A stretch of 64,000 bases of DNA from Gynuella sunshinyii YC6258 (GCF_000940805.1 NZ_CP007142.1:3820593-3884592); one strand, 5' to 3'; counted from the first letter of the stretch, positions 47,001 to 55,600 are shown. Notes: a model not told the origin generated them from the sequence alone. Program-made: numbers and translations.

Positions 47001-47669
47001 AACCGGCATTTGCGGCAGCAGAATCGCCAGCGAGCGTTCAAAGCCTAACCAGGATTCCAGATAACAGCGCTCCAGCGTCAGATGGTTGATATCGGCCAGC
47101 TGACCCGCCATGAGCCAGCGCGATACCCGTAAACCGGAACCGGCCAGCGCCTGCAAAGCCTGGACGGTATGACGGTAATCGTGTCGTAGCGCCGGCGTTT
47201 CCAGCGGCCAGAAATCGATCACGGCATCCGCCTCGGCCATCTGTCCGGCCACCGCCTGAAATGCCTGTTGATAGTCACTCAGCTGATCAGTGCTGATCAC
47301 ATGGACATGCTGATCATGCCCGTCAGTTTCAGCACCGGACGCGGCAATGAAGATCACCTGGGTATCGGTCCCACAAAACGCCCGAACCTGACGTTGCACG
47401 CTGGCCGTCGATGCCAGACAGATAATACGGCTCAGGGTTCGCACCGGTTGATCCGTCAGCACAGCCGGCTGCCATTGTTCACTGAAGGTCAGCAGCTCAT
47501 AGGCATGGCTGTCATGACGGGCCTGATTACCCGTTTCATCATTGCCCTGGGCCTCTCCATCACCGTCCGCCAACTGGCGGTTGTATTCCTTCAGCCGGCT
47601 CATGGCTTCTTCTTTACTGATATGTCTGTCTTTGACCTGTTGCAGAAGATTTCTTAAAAAATCTGTCAT
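29037..47669 (-). CDS. Trans-AT PKS: KR-ACP-(KS-KR-ACP)x3-KS-DH-KR-MT
   Basis: Protein of 6210 residues. The N-terminal docking helix region (about 1-40) receives a chain from the KS at the end of the upstream subunit. Order and key residues: KR1 Tyr452; ACP1 Ser621; KS1 Cys878 (NTACSSGL); KR2 Tyr1669; ACP2 Ser1825; KS2 Cys2086 (DTMCSSSL); KR3 Tyr2932; ACP3 Ser3101; KS3 Cys3376 (NTACSSSL); KR4 Tyr4152; ACP4 Ser4318; KS4 Cys4579 (DTMCSSSL); DH His5065 and Asp5233; KR5 Tyr5717; C-methyltransferase with EVGAGTGGT near 6010. All four KSs keep HGTGT and the NxGH His, and all KRs keep Tyr. KR1 and KR3 lack the Asp of the LxD loop (AAGVENG, VAGVETG), whereas KR2, KR4 and KR5 have it. There is no AT. 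The protein ends right after the MT, so its ACP partners are the first two domains of the next protein. AAGGG lies before the ATG, 21 bases after the previous stop. Confidence 0.95.
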   Translation of the reverse strand: MTDFLRNLLQQVKDRHISKEEAMSRLKEYNRQLADGDGEAQGNDETGNQARHDSHAYELLTFSEQWQPAVLTDQPVRTLSRIICLASTASVQRQVRAFCGTDTQVIFIAASGAETDGHDQHVHVISTDQLSDYQQAFQAVAGQMAEADAVIDFWPLETPALRHDYRHTVQALQALAGSGLRVSRWLMAGQLADINHLTLERCYLESWLGFERSLAILLPQMPVTPVYFCQTTETETETAAETLPADLTPWLTKLWAECQSTHAHASLHVGSQRFVRAVRPTRLNTLNQQTVALREHGCYLISGGCGGLGMVFARHLAERCQARLILTGRSALTERHQQNIRTLEQLGAKVFYLQADICDRDAMLTGLRQATAQLGSVHGVLHAAGVENGLSLFEKDYAAMESVLAPKVQGTQVLDEVVETLMGERSEAPALDFVCYFSSTSAVLGDFGQCDYAIGNRFLMAYGQYRQQRVEQGLAHGKTLVINWPLWRDGGMGVADQEKAAFYLRSSAQRFLESDEGLAMFERILADTTGQHLVIAGEPARVQTFLERACQGSSQVPAKGKTQVVALNSSRPKPGRRDELRGLSVADCLDWDLKNEISQLLKVAKARLLDDENFSDFGFDSVSLAQCAANLSDYYGFEISPAVFFGYPTLQQFKDYLLTQYGPALEAFYETPSTSETPVRPASVHSLTAPATAAAIAPAAESDSEPQSLHALLTEPVAIIGMSGRFPGARDVNEFWQILADGRDVVTPLGNERFPWISLQELMAPGESLSIKGAYLEDVDEFDPLFFELSPVEAVDMDPRQRLLLQESWKALEDAGYGAGQLAGQNIAMYVGAEGGDYGLLQHDSQAAVTANHEAVMAARLSYFLNLSGANMAINTACSSGLVALHQACVALRNRECDAAVVAAVNLLTTPYPYLGMSRAGMLSASGTCHAFDRRADGLVPGEAVVAVVLRRLSRAEADADPVHALIRGSGVNYDGRTNGITAPSGVAQERLIKQVYDRFNLSPDEVQYVVAHGTGTPLGDPIEIQALSNVFRQSGTENGRCALTSTKTNVGHSFAASGLVSLAALIQAMQHQTIPASLHGEQQSDYIDWRSSPFYLNRESRPWQTPAGQQRLGAVSAFGMSGTNAHAIVGEYLPAARPVSASAPGYLLVLSAKTDDALGQMLANLHLHLSEHPADLAALSYTLLLGRQHFKYRCALVAQDLPQLLALLAQARQQESLPQIFRAEVARGFKPRNSLRDYGQALIAQAQVQRDQPAQYLETLGTLAEMHCQGYEFDWQNLFAVAERYRLHLPTYPFAREKYWVSAPAAVPATVVKEPSPVQSDIVDAPANVHVLCPHWQVEAVADNELMTVAEHWVVLCDPGSDRIGDDVSGLLSDQGRPEKINCLMLKADGQTTIEQWYEAAALELFGQLQTLMRSRPEAPILIQLVVFREALVADPDQLYAGLFGMLKSAQQEHPQIHCQLLELDPVTAANTPLLVQRLLENRQAMTEGPVRYRQDGTREILQWQPMAAATDVKSPWKSSAVYLITGGLGGIGLHFARDILTHSRDTTVLLTGRSQPDVSKLAALQALAINGNRVEYHVLDVCDAAAVQAFCASEAVGEGLTGIIHSAGLLRDSFIIQKHAGQFAQVLAPKVAGLVNLDLATQDMALDFIAVCASLTGVSGNVGQADYACANGFMDRYVHYRNELAQSGARQGVAIALDWPLWADGGMQVDAEIRAHVHQQTGLLPLPGAAGLQAFYQALADARRGGAQYMVLNVDPAHPAQQGAQVVAETTAAATPGTLATPGSAAQQEQTLRKLRGLFADVLKLAIDRIDDDEPFEKYGIDSMIITRLNQRLGNVFGELSKTLFYEYHTLAALADYLYRQHTAVCHEWIGAAPAPSAVSATVPAVLPPQPVPSIKPVNVASSAAYSQDPIAVIGVSGRYPGAANIRQYWRNLLEGRECISEIPAERWDWRSHFEADPAIAAQKGKSYSRWGGFISDFSSFDSLFFGISPREAINMDPQERLFMESCWHTLEHAGYTRSRLAERHRNRVGVFAGITKTGFELYGPLLWQAGEQVFPHTSFSSVANRLSYFMDLNGPSMPIDTMCSSSLTAIHQACEYLRRGDCDMALAGGVNLYLHPSTYVGLCAANMLSSDGHCRSFGLGGNGFVPGEGVGSVLLKPLSMAERDGDRILALIRASHINHGGKTSGYTVPNPNAQAELIRETVSRAGINARMISYIEAHGTGTELGDPIEVRGLTQAFAADTSDTGFCALGSVKSNIGHLEAAAGIAGLTKVILQLQHQTLVTSLHIREVNPNIDFSHSPFVLQNTSTAWQRPTIDGREYPRLAGLSSFGAGGANAHLIIEEYIQPQAVDYGLAVTAEDPAVIVLSARTADQLKDQARQLLAVIAAGEIPAAHLRALACTLQTAREPMRERLAMIVTGLEDLQQLLEAFIAGENPEGRIITGVMGGDATLTALHPRDEDARLLIDSWLEKKKYSRLLELWVRGLYVDWQRLYPQGSLPLVDLPLYPFARKRHWLPGAAQPPAPSAGIRPEQPELSPLLTFSEQWLPQALKSQQSSSVKTLVCFASSEAMQNAVVDCIQQHDQAVQLVFVSTGPVVSSNHNVPVYRLQDDDGDYRQVCRQIRRQFNQVDAIWYLWPLEDSQQVHAVNRIIWLLQGLIASGLEVSRIMLAGEYRLPGHITGQDSDYASLDFCYLDAWVGFERSLKLLCPQTAITGVYQRASATSDTVRQLSRLWRELHHEQPQSVVYDGDIRKISQVQPLALPVSADAVAVGLRQGGCYLITGGLGGLGLILAEYLARRYGANLILTGRAALDAARQSRLQDLQLWGGRVHYVQGNVSDHETMHAGLAAALAEFGQINGVLHVAGVETGLSLAEKDFATMASVLNPKIDGTVILDHQVHSLLTAAGVQQKLDFVCLFSSTAAVLGDFGQCDYAIGNRFQMAYGRYRQHLVQRGKRHGRTLVINWPLWRDGGMGKRSADNNDMYLRSSGQRYLERDEALALFEQLLQQPETQTLVIAGQRDRACQFLGIDADVNVPVKHSQPPAAVKPAVATRTTPVAPTTMDIPLAEHVEATLKQQIQQLLGLPLEEIGRDQNLADFGFDSISLTELARLVSAHYRIEFSPAVFFGYPTVAQVRDYLLQRHADALSHADQAVKDSKGAETLVEDRRHTPAVVAAVTPAAFDSATTAIPEAVNMMAIADREPGQQPASLREPIAIIGMSGRFPQARDIDEMWQILAEGREAVTLAPAERFQWQAISDAESREQLSRQRFGAVPGVAEFDPLFFEISPREAIGMDPRQRLLMQESWRALEDAGFGERHLRKQKIGVFVGAESGDYGFLRDSDLADSTGITANHEAMLAARLSYFLNLSGPNMTLNTACSSSLVAAHQACTSLRVGECDSAVVAGVNLMTTPIGLISMNLAGMLSPQGKCLAFDQNANGLVPGEAVVALVLKRLSAAKADGDPIYAAITASGINYDGRTQGITAPSGKAQAELLDAVYAQFDIDVSNIDYVVTHGTGTRLGDPIEVNALRDVFRQHEVEPGHCALTSVKTNFGHSFAASGLVSLVALVQALRHETIPASLHCQAENPLVAWEDSPLYVNKTARPWPARAGQVRLGAVSAFGMSGTNAHMVVSSIDADIPVQAEPQPYYLLPLSAKTESALTARVEAMLALFEQSATGLSLDSVSYTLLEGRQHFKHRCVIVAASLQEACERWRQLLNGESMAGVFSGQLGREFNGQAALQRYGEQLIHDSHRLTGQPQKYRETLNALADLYCQGYALDWPELFDLTAVKRLHLPTYPFARDHYWSAGNIGSGETSASQPVTSAQTGKMLLKPYWQNAEVAKGVDYAGQTLRILCEPKPETEAELRSEMNLILQHHSSSIEERYRSYAGQLLEQIKTLLQSKPSEPVLVQIVVFRNARILTDDAQMFAGLFGILITAHHENPRVIGQLIEMDDATDAATVISRLADNGRTLQPLRVRYHGYQRQILNWREMISAEGSTTEIRQWQDEGVYVITGGVGGIGLVIARDILNGSRHARVLLIGRSALDEQKQARLQSLQSLGGRASYHQIDVADEASLATLAEEIKTRYTRIEGIFHCAGVIQDNYIINKPCDELEAVLAPKVAGLLNLDRLTEDMDIGFLLLFSSISAALGNAGQADYAIANAFMDNFARYRSRLVEAGQRSGRTISVNWPLWREGGMHIDQQSELEMARRTGLVALRNETGLQAIWEILNYRDDEGEVYQWMVLEGELERLRAQMAVMPARTAVETVKPALQSAQQTPQTAQAEADVYAAALPKLIALFADVARMKLVDIDADEELLRYGIDSLMITQLNRALGEVFPGLSKTLFYEYQTLAQLGRYLSDEYRDICLSWCGVTSAALTTTAPQAEVQPVNASIAATVIQQPRAVAQAHEAIAIIGISGRYPQADSLEQYWQNLSSGRDCIRDVPADRWALEGFFVENPKTAVSNGKSYSKWGGFIEGFAEFDPLFFGISPLESTNMDPQERLFLQSAWHTFEHAGYTREILRESCQGRVGVFAGITKTGFDLYGPGLWQDGEKVLPRTSFSSVANRLSYLMDLHGPSMPIDTMCSSSLTAIHEACEHLHRGNCDMAIAGGVNLYLHPACYIELCSTKMLSTDGRCKSFGAGGNGFVPGEGVGTVLLKPLRRAEQDGDNILALIRGSSINHGGKTNGYTVPNPVAQASLIKAAMQQAGVKPEEISYIEAHGTGTELGDPIEVTGLTQAFIGTASRDRQLPQRRCALGSVKSNIGHLEAAAGIAGLTKIVLQMQHGQLVPSLHAETLNPNIDFDQTPFVLQRSLSEWTRPQQVRDGEIHELPRMAGISSFGAGGSNAHVIIEEYRPSQPPAVTALAGAIIFPLSARNEERLLAYARQWLNWLQGDGADVNPADMMFTLQTGREAMEERLGIVAASMSELISKLDAFCAGQNTVDGVYRGNEKQQREALALFGSQNDVREAMDKWLARQQFEQMLALWVKGIKVNWQQLYRDRPQPRRINLPVYPFARRHYWLPLKASLKASKPQSLVAVAQLHPLLQRNASTLSQQRFESHFSGEEFFLHDHRVNGQRFMPGVAYLEMARAAVAHSVSIDQPHFVQLNQTVWLRPLIVDRLSQVSVTIEPKDNGRLRYQVSSQDGQGGEIVHCQGRACLMPAIQPITLDIAALRQQCRHHQVSSTDLYGVYQSLGIEYGPAHQAVTEVLIGDELAVAALRLPTVVAADAGNYVLHPSLMDSALQATITLLLSPARQQAGQPGAMKPALPFALDEICIYGRCSAVMWAVIRSQPGSTDKGVQKIDIDVCDEQGVVVAHLKGYAGRNLESEATDTNAAAAVSTALMSVPVWEARTTAQLALDPQYGQTGQQRALIVCDPASPAVSLASSFAHADIIDPTGLTLAELTDQLRTFGDIEHVLWVASPCPVADVADDALIRTQNHNLLCCFRTIKALLALRYGSRALRWTVLTFGAQQVYPADVIDAAQAGLHGLIGAMAKEFTKWQVRLLDLPQFLATALEHWPMDTLWQLRADPQGDALAYRFASDEVQPGRQGEWHQQMLLPYAPAATAATVSAWRDGGVYVVIGGAGGIGHVWSEYMIRHHRARIVWIGRRPLNADIQAQLDQLSQFGEAPTYISADATDRASLEQAYQQIRDRFGAVHGLIHAAIVLKDQALANMEEQRLHASLSAKVDTSVRMAQVFQPENPDFVLFFSSTQSFSKAAGQSNYSSGCVFEDAFARQLATHWSCPVKVMNWGFWGSVGIVASEEYRQRMRKVGLESIEPEDAMPALQTLLTAPVDQVTFVKVSQAVVQQTPALVQPQLLAYPPEQVSIIDSLNNRPLEVGEAPEVEAAVRDMGAVEPLLYRILRTQLLATGYFHEGVLNWPEVRPKLPKLYPQWFAHSLQLLTEQGLMQRQGDQWQVFADDDDPWQQWAEMKPEWNRNPALKAQIALVETTLAALPDILTGKRLATEVMFPKSSMALVENIYRNNPVADLFNRILVDSLVNCLQSYLDKGVRQFRLLEVGAGTGGTSALVFEALKPYREYIAEYCYTDISKAFLLHAEKTYGPANPYLRYKLFDAIRSPAEQGIQPGCYDIVIATNVLHATRNMRQTLRNVKAVLKHSGLLMLNEMSANPIFSHLTFGLLEGWWMYEDPALRLPGSPALSTASWQTVLEHEGFRSPCFPAEPCHLLGQQIVIAESDGQIRQMVSPSADVKSDRTING
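34570..41943 (-). repeat. Bimodule repeat unit C
   Basis: Third copy of the bimodule: DTMCSSSL KS, GDFGQCDYA KR, FGFDSI ACP; then NTACSSSL KS, GNAGQADYA KR, YGIDSL ACP. It lies directly before the KS-DH-KR-MT module. Borders are approximate. Confidence 0.8.
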
Positions 47670-49680
47670 TTGAATGCCCTTGAACCTGAATTAATAGTCA
47701 CTGACCACTGTCGGATCTAATTGTTTAACCGCCTCATCGACGCTGAGATGCTCATTGAGTACATCGTCAAACAGCTTGCCGAAGACCTCGTCATCCTGCG
47801 GACCGAGGTTCAATTCCCCCGGGCTTCGGCTGTCATTGACGGCTGTTGACGGATCGGTAGCGTTCATGCTGTCAGCCAGCCAGTAAGTTTCCCGCGCAAA
47901 CGGATAGCCCGGCACACTGATACGGCGGCAGTGGCTGTCCGGATACAACGCCGGCCAGTCGATCTGCGCACCGCCGACCCATGAATTCAGCAATTGCTCA
48001 TGGTCACCATCATCCAGCCACTGTTGCAGGGTTGCGGGACTTACCTCGGGATGATCTTTACGAGCACGGGCGTAAAACAGCTGCCCGTCGGCATCGCCAC
48101 TGGCTGCAAAGCGTTTGAAACAGTCGATGGCTTCGTTGATTGAGCCGGCGCTGAAGGCCAGCCGTTCAACCATTGGCTCCCGACCCATTTGCAGCGTGAA
48201 CGCCAGGTTGTGCAGCAATGCCGGGTCTGCCGTCGTCTGCCGCTCGCTCAGGAACTGCGCCAGCTGCCGGGCATACTCGCGCAGACGCCCGGATTCACGG
48301 GCCGACAGCACGAGCAACGCCGGACCGGCGGGAACTGTCTGTACCGTTTCTGCAGTTGGCAGGTATTCCTGCAACACGATATGGGCGTTGGCACCTCCGG
48401 CGCCGAACGAGGACAGTCCGGCAATACGTGGTATTTCGCGCAGCTGGCCATCCTGCGACAGCTGTGGTCGCGGCCAGGGAGCCAGTTGCTGCTGAACAAC
48501 GAACGGCGTATCGGCAAACTCAATATTGTGGTTCAGCACCTCCGCATGCAGGCTCGGCACCAGCTGACCATGCTGCATTTGCAGAATGATTTTGGTGAGT
48601 CCGGCCATGCCGGCGGCAGCTTCGAGGTGACCGATATTGGATTTGGCCGAACCGATGGCACAGAACTGAGTGGCGTCGGTATCGGCCGCGAAGGCCTGCG
48701 ATAACCCGCGAATCTCAATGGGATCACCCAGTTCAGTGCCGGTGCCATGGGCTTCGATATAACTGACCGAACGGGCATCGACACCGGCCTTTTGCAGCGC
48801 CCGACGGATGACCTCTGCCTGAGCGGCGGGGTTCGGCACGGTATAGCCGTTGGTACGGCCGCCGTGATTGATGTGAGCGCCCCGAATGATGGCGTAAATC
48901 TGATCACCATCCTGCTCGGCCTGCGCCAATGGTTTCAGCAACACGGTGCCTACACCTTCACCCGGTACGAAGCCGTTACCGCCATGGCCAAAGCTGCGGC
49001 ATCGGCCGTCATCGGCGAGCATCTGCGCACCGCAGAGTCCCACATAGGTTGCCGGATGCAGATACAGATTGACGCCTCCGGCAATGGCCAGATCGCAGTT
49101 GCCGCGATGGAGATGTTCACAGGCTTCATGAATAGCCGTCAGGGATGATGAGCACATGGTATCCACCGGCATGCTCGGTCCGCTGAAGTTCATAAAGTAC
49201 GACAGCCGGTTGGCCACTGAACCGAATGAGGTATGCGGGAACACATTTTCGCCACGCTGCCACAACATCGGTCCATAGAGATCGAAACCGGTTTTGGTAA
49301 TGCCGGCAAACACCCCGACCCGGCCGCCGCACTGCTGTTGCAGACTGTCACGGGTATAGCCGGCGTCTTCAATGGTGTGCCAGCAGCTTTGCAGGAACAG
49401 CCGCTCCTGCGGGTCCATGTTCAGAGCTTCACGCGGGGAAATACCAAAGAACAACGGATCAAACTCGCTGAAACCGTCGATAAAACCGCCCCACTTGCTA
49501 TAACTCATGCCCTGCGCCACGGCCGTTTTGCGGTCCTCGGCGAAGAATCCTTCGAGCGGCCAGCGCCCGGCCGGTATTTCCGTCACACAGTTTTTGCCGG
49601 CCGCCAGATTGCGCCAGAACTGTTCCAGATTGTCTGCCTGCGGATAGCGGCCGGACAAACCAATAATGGCAACCGGAGCA
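42060..49680 (-). repeat. Bimodule repeat unit B, split between two proteins
   Basis: Same domain order and motif types as unit A: DTMCSSSL KS, then GDFGQCDYA KR and FGFDSV ACP; NTACSSGL KS, then GNVGQADYA KR and YGIDSM ACP. It is interrupted after its first KS by the junction between two PKS genes and their docking regions. Borders are approximate. Confidence 0.8.
47560..47825 (-). other. Docking-region pair at a split module
   Basis: The upstream PKS ends with an acidic helical tail containing LFDDVLNEHLSVDEAVKQL. The downstream PKS opens with LRNLLQQVKDRHISKEEAMS, basic and helical. Both contain an S-x-(D/E)-EA-x2-(Q/R)-L element, as in four-helix-bundle docking domains. They should hold KS and KR-ACP of one module together. 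Confidence 0.65.
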
Positions 49681-52600
49681 AAACCCTGAACTGCCGGCCT
49701 TGCCACCGCTGTCACGCTGGCAGCTGGCGGCGGAGAAACCACCGCCGGTACGGATGCGGCTGTATGGGTGTCCGTCGTCGGATTGACCCAGCGGCGGCAC
49801 TGGTCGCTGAAATCCGTCAGCAGATAGTCCGCCAGCGCCGAGACCGTTCTGTACTCAAAAAACACGGTTTTCGGCAGCTTGCGGAAGACTTTTGCCAACG
49901 CCTGATTCAGCCGGGTGATCATCAACGAATCCAGCCCATAACTGGCCAGCGGTTCGGTAATATCAATCGCCGCCGGAGCCATTTGCAGAATATCGCTGAA
50001 CACGCCTTTAAGTGCTTCCAGCAGGGCATCGCGCAGATCACCACGGCTGTCGGTTGGAGCGATTGCCGAAGCGCTTGTCAGGGCCGCTTCAGGTTGTGAA
50101 GCCGCCGGCGCAAACAGCGCGCAAATCCGTTCGGCATCGCCACTGACGATCATTCGCTGACCGCCAACGCCATTCGCAATCAACTGATCCAGAGCCAACA
50201 GCGCGTCATCGGTCCGTAACGGGCCTATACCGGTTGCTGCTGCAACAGCCTGCTGGTGCCGGGCATCGATGGCCATACCACCATCCTGCCACCAGGGCCA
50301 GTTGATCGATAAGGTCAGTCCCTGGCAGCGGCCCTGGCTGACCAGCTGATTACGGTACTCAGCATAGGCATCCATAAAGGCATTGGCGGCGGCGTAGTCG
50401 GCCTGACCGATATTGCCCATTACGGCACTCAGAGAGGAACAGCTCAGCAGAAACTCCAGTGGCATCTGCCGGCTGAACTGATCCAGATGAATCAGGCCAG
50501 CCACTTTCGCCGCGTATACCCGGCGCAGTTCATCGGCCTGTTTGTCGACGATCTGGGCATCTTCAATGACACCGGCACAATGAATGATGCCGTGCAGACG
50601 ACGACCGGCCATAAAGATTTCCACCGCGCCGGCGTCAGTGACATCCAGGCTGTGATATTCCACCTGGGTGGATTCGGCCTGCCATTGTTGCAGCAGAGCC
50701 AGAGCAGTTCCGCGCAGTTCGGAGCGTCCGGTCAGTATGACTCTGGCCCTTGGTGCCCTGCAGATGATGTCTGCCGCAAAGATCAGCCCCAGACCACCGG
50801 CGCCGCCGGTGATCAGATAACAGCCATCATCGCGCCAGGGTGTGACCGCATTGGCGGGCAATGTGGTCTGTGGCTGCCACTGACTGTACTGCCACTGGCC
50901 GGCATGGTAACGCTGACGCAGTAGCTGCCCGCGACCATGACTGTATAGCAGGTGCTCTGCCAGCTCAGCTGTCGGAGTCTGCTGCTCACAGCACAAGACC
51001 TGGGCATGCAGCGCCGGTACTTCCTGACAGGCGCTCGCCAACAATCCCGACAGGCCACTGAACAGCTGATCTGTGGCTTCGGCAGTGGCGATGACCAGTT
51101 GCAGATTGAGTGATCCGCCATGCTGCTGTGCCTGAAGCTCTTGCAACAGCGTCAGCAGTTGCAGACTGATATCTTCATAGCGTCCGGCCAGTGCCGCCTG
51201 TTGACTGCTCAGGGTGTGAATCCGGGCATTCGGCAGCCTGGCCGCAAGTTCTGACGGCCATGCCGGTGCCGGCTGGCACAGAATGATCCATTGCTGACAG
51301 CCAGCCAGCTCGGCATCAAGTGCCAGATCCGTTGCGACTGGCTGCCATTGCGGTGCCAGAATCACAACTTCGTCGGTACTGGCCGGCAAATGCGCTAATC
51401 CTCCGCTGAAATCCGCTTCGATCCAGTAATGTTCACGGGCGAACGGATAACCCGGCCAGTGCAGCCGGCGTTGCTGACCGGCACGGAACAATACCGGCCA
51501 GTTCAGTTCATAGCCCTGACAGAACAGGTCTGCCAGCGCCCGCAGGGAATCGACAAAATCCGCGCCATATTGGTCCTGTCCACAGCGTTGAAGCAGTTCC
51601 TGACCATGGCTTTCCATCGCCGGGCTGCCATCGAAATCACGTACCACCGCACCTTTGAACAGGCTGGCATCCGTTTCGCCATCGATAGCCTGTTGCAACA
51701 GGCGGATGCCGTTGGCGCGGTTTTCCAGCACCAGTGCACAACGGTGTTTCAGATGTTCACGACCGCACAACAAGGTGTAACTCAGCGCCGTCAGGGAGAT
51801 CTGTTCATCGTTCTGCAAACGTTCCAGCGCAGCCGTCAGCCGCTGTTTGAGTGCGGTTTCGGTTTTGGCGGAGAAGACCCAGAGCCGTGCAGGCATGGTT
51901 TCATCGATGGGATCACGGGCGGCTTTTTCCAGATCGGCGCTCGACAGCACCATATGCACATTGGTGCCGCTCATTCCGAAGGCACTGATGGCCCCAAGGC
52001 GGTTTTCATCAGCTCGAACGGGCCAGGGTCTGGGACTCTTGTTGACTACAAACGGGCTGTCATCCCAGTCGATGTAGTCGCTGTCCTGTTCACAATGGAG
52101 ACTGGCCGGAATCAGCTCATGCTTCATCGCCTGCACCAGGTTCACCAGGCTGACCAGTCCGGAGGCTGCAAAGGTATGCCCCAGGTTGGTTTTACAGGAT
52201 GTCAGGGCACAGAAGCGTTTGCGTTCGGTACGGCTTCGGAAAGCCTGACACAAGGCATTGACCTCAATCGGATCACCCAGACGGGTTCCGGTACCATGAG
52301 CCACCACGTACTCGATCCGGTCAGGATCGATGCCATGGCGCTGGTACACCGAGGTCAGCAGCTGAGTCTGGGCAATGCCACTCGGAGCAGTAATGCCATT
52401 GGTTTTGCCATCGTAGTTGATGCCGCTGCCACGGATAACCGCATCTATGTCATCACCATCGGCCAACGCACGGGCCAGTGGTTTGAGGACCACCGCCACG
52501 ACCGCTTCACCCGGTACCAGTCCATTGGCGCGACGATCAAAGGTGTAACAGCGGTCTTCGCCCGACAACAGCCCGGCCTGACTCATGCTGATAAATGAAT

Positions 52601-55600
52601 GGGGCGTCAGCAACAGATTGACCGCGGCGGCCACGGCGACCTGACACTCACCGCTACGCAGACTGGCACAGGCCTGATGCGCAGCTACTAAACCCGATGA
52701 ACAGGCAGTGTTAATCGCCATGTTCGGACCGGACAGATTGAGGAAGTAACTGAGCCGGGCGGCCAGAATAGCCTCGTGACTGGAGGTCACGGTGCCGGAA
52801 TTTTCCTGGCTGGCGGCACTCAACAACATGAAATCGCCGCCTTCCACTCCGACAAACAGACCGATCTCGGAGTTGCCGAACTGCCCGGCATTTTCGAGCG
52901 CGTTCCAGGTTTCCTGCAACAGCAGGCGCTGGCGCGGATCGATTTCGCGAGCCTCACGCGGGGAAATCTCAAAGAACAGCGGGTCAAACTCATCGACTCC
53001 AGGCACGGTTCCCAGCCACTTGCAGTTGGTTTTGCCCGCTTCGGGATCGCCATAGAACCGCCGCCAGTCAAAGCGCTCGGCCGGAATTTCGGCAATGGCA
53101 CTGCGCCCCTGTGCCAGCAACTGCCACATTTCATCGATATTACGGGCCTGCGGGAAACGACCACTCATGCCAATGATGGCAATATCCTGCGGGTTGGTGG
53201 TTGCTGGTCGTTTCGGCATCACCGTAGTGGCAGCCGGCGTTTGCCGGGCTTCGGTCACCGGCGCCGTCTTCGGTGCAACCGCTGGCCTTACGGTCATGGC
53301 TGGAACCGGCTCACGATGTGGCTTTGCTACCGGCACCGGGGCCGTTTCAACGGTCCCGGCCCGATAAAAAGCGTCCATGGCCGGGCCATGCTGCTTCAAC
53401 AGATAAGCCTGCAACTGTGCCAGCGTCGGGCAGTCAAAGAACACTGCCGGGGTCAGACGAATACCAAAATGGCGATTGAGAGCGTCCGCCAGTCCGGTCA
53501 GGCCGATGGAATCAAAACCGAAATCGGCCAGATTACGACTGCGGCTCAACTGCTCGTGGGGAATAGCCATCAACTGGCTGACCTGATTCTTGAGATCCCA
53601 CTCAATGCTCTGTGCCAGTGACAGGCCATTCAGTTCGGCTCTGGCCGGTTCGCTGCTGGTAGAGACAGCTGCGGCGGCGACATTGACCATCACCGTCTGC
53701 GCGGGTGCCTGGCAGACCATGTCCGTCAACCGTTGCAGCCGTTCAGGCTCACCGACCAACACCAGATAATGGTCCTGTGGTTGTTGCAACAGTCTTTCAA
53801 ACAGTTGCACGCCCTCTTCCGCCTCCAGCATGCGCTGGCCACTGGATTCGAGATACAGCGCCGTTTTGTCGGCTTCATCGATGCCCATGCCACCATCGCG
53901 CCAGAGTGGCCAGTTGATGGTCAGGGTCTGGCCATGACGCTCGCCCTGTTCAACCAACCGGCGACGATGACCGGCATAGGCCATCAAAAAGCGGTTGGCG
54001 ACGGCATAATCACATTGACCGAAATCCCCGAGGCAGGCAGAGGAGGAACCAAAGTAGCAGACGAAATCCAGCATGCTCTGGCACTGATGCTGCTGTAGCG
54101 CTGTTTCCAGCACGTCGTCCAGCACCAGCGTGCCGTTCACCTTGGGTTGCAGAATGGTGGCAAATTCCTGCGCGTCCTTTTCCAGCAGACTGCGGTCACT
54201 GACCAGCCCGGCGGCATGCAGCACGCCGTTGATGGCACCAAAGCGGCCGATGGCCTGATCCAGCCCGGCCTGCATGGCATCCGCGTCGCTGACATCAGCG
54301 GCCAGATACAGCGCGTCACCACCGAGTGCACGCAGCTCATCCAGGCAGGCCTGTTTGTCACGGCCTAGTTCACCGCGTCCGGTCAGAATCAGGCGGGCAC
54401 CATAGACACTGGCGAGATGACGGGCGAACAGACGCCCAAGGCCACCACAGCCACCAGTAATCAGGTAAACACCGGCTTCACGGATGACGGGCTCAGCGCC
54501 AACAACCGGTAAATCCATCGGCACGATATGAGACACATGACGCTCGCCCTGATGATAAGACACCGACTGCACCGGTTCGGCACGGGTCAGCTCCTCGATC
54601 AGGACCTGAGCCCATGGCAGACACTGCTCTGAAGTCTCACCGAGCTGCTGATAAACTCCTGTCACTGCGGTTTGTGGCAGCAATGCCCGCAACGACCGCT
54701 CAAAGCCGATCCAGGATTCCAGATAACAACGGTTCAAGGTCGTGTCATGCCATTGTCCGGCCAGTAACAGCCGCGCGGGTGTCTGACCACTTTGGGACAG
54801 GGCCTGAATCACCTGCGCGACCTGACCGGCATCACCGCTCTGCCCTTGATCCTGCAATGCCGCCAGATAACACACAGCATCGACAGCACCGTGTTGTTCG
54901 GCCGTCGCCGCCATGGCCTGACGCAATGCTTCAACGGTGACATCAGCCTCTGTGCCGGAATCGATGAAACTGCACTGAATGCCGGCTTCGCGAACCAGCG
55001 CCTGCTGTAAACCGGCGTCGGCACCAATGCACAACACATGTTGCGGAAACGCCACCGGCGATTGCGCCAGCGCTTGTGGCTGCCAGTGTTCGTGGAACAG
55101 TTGCAGTGAAAGCTCGGCGACCGGTGCTGCTGCCGGTAAGGTCATCCCACCCTGTAATGCCACGGCTGAGGTGATATGACGGTTGACCGGAGCCCAGCAA
55201 CGGGTTTTGGCAAATGGATAAGTCGGCAGGCTGATACGGCGCGGCGTCTGCTGGCCATACAGAATCTGCCAGTCGACATTCAGACCCTTGACCCAGAGTT
55301 CGAGCAGTTTGAGATATTTCTGTTTTTCCACCCAGGCGCGGATCATCGCTGCGGCGTCGTCGTCCTGAGCGGCAAAGCCCAGCAGCTTCGACTGTTCATC
55401 AACACTGCCGCGATAGACATCGGCACTGTTGGACTCTTCACCCAGATAGTCCGTCAGCTTGCGTTGCAGTTCCTCCAGATTGGCAGCGGTCAACGCCAGC
55501 CGCTCCGGCATGGCCTCGCGGCCGGTTTGCAGGGTATAGGCAATGGCCGCCAGATCGACATCCTGGAATCCACGCTTGTCCAGAGCGGTCAGCAGACGCC

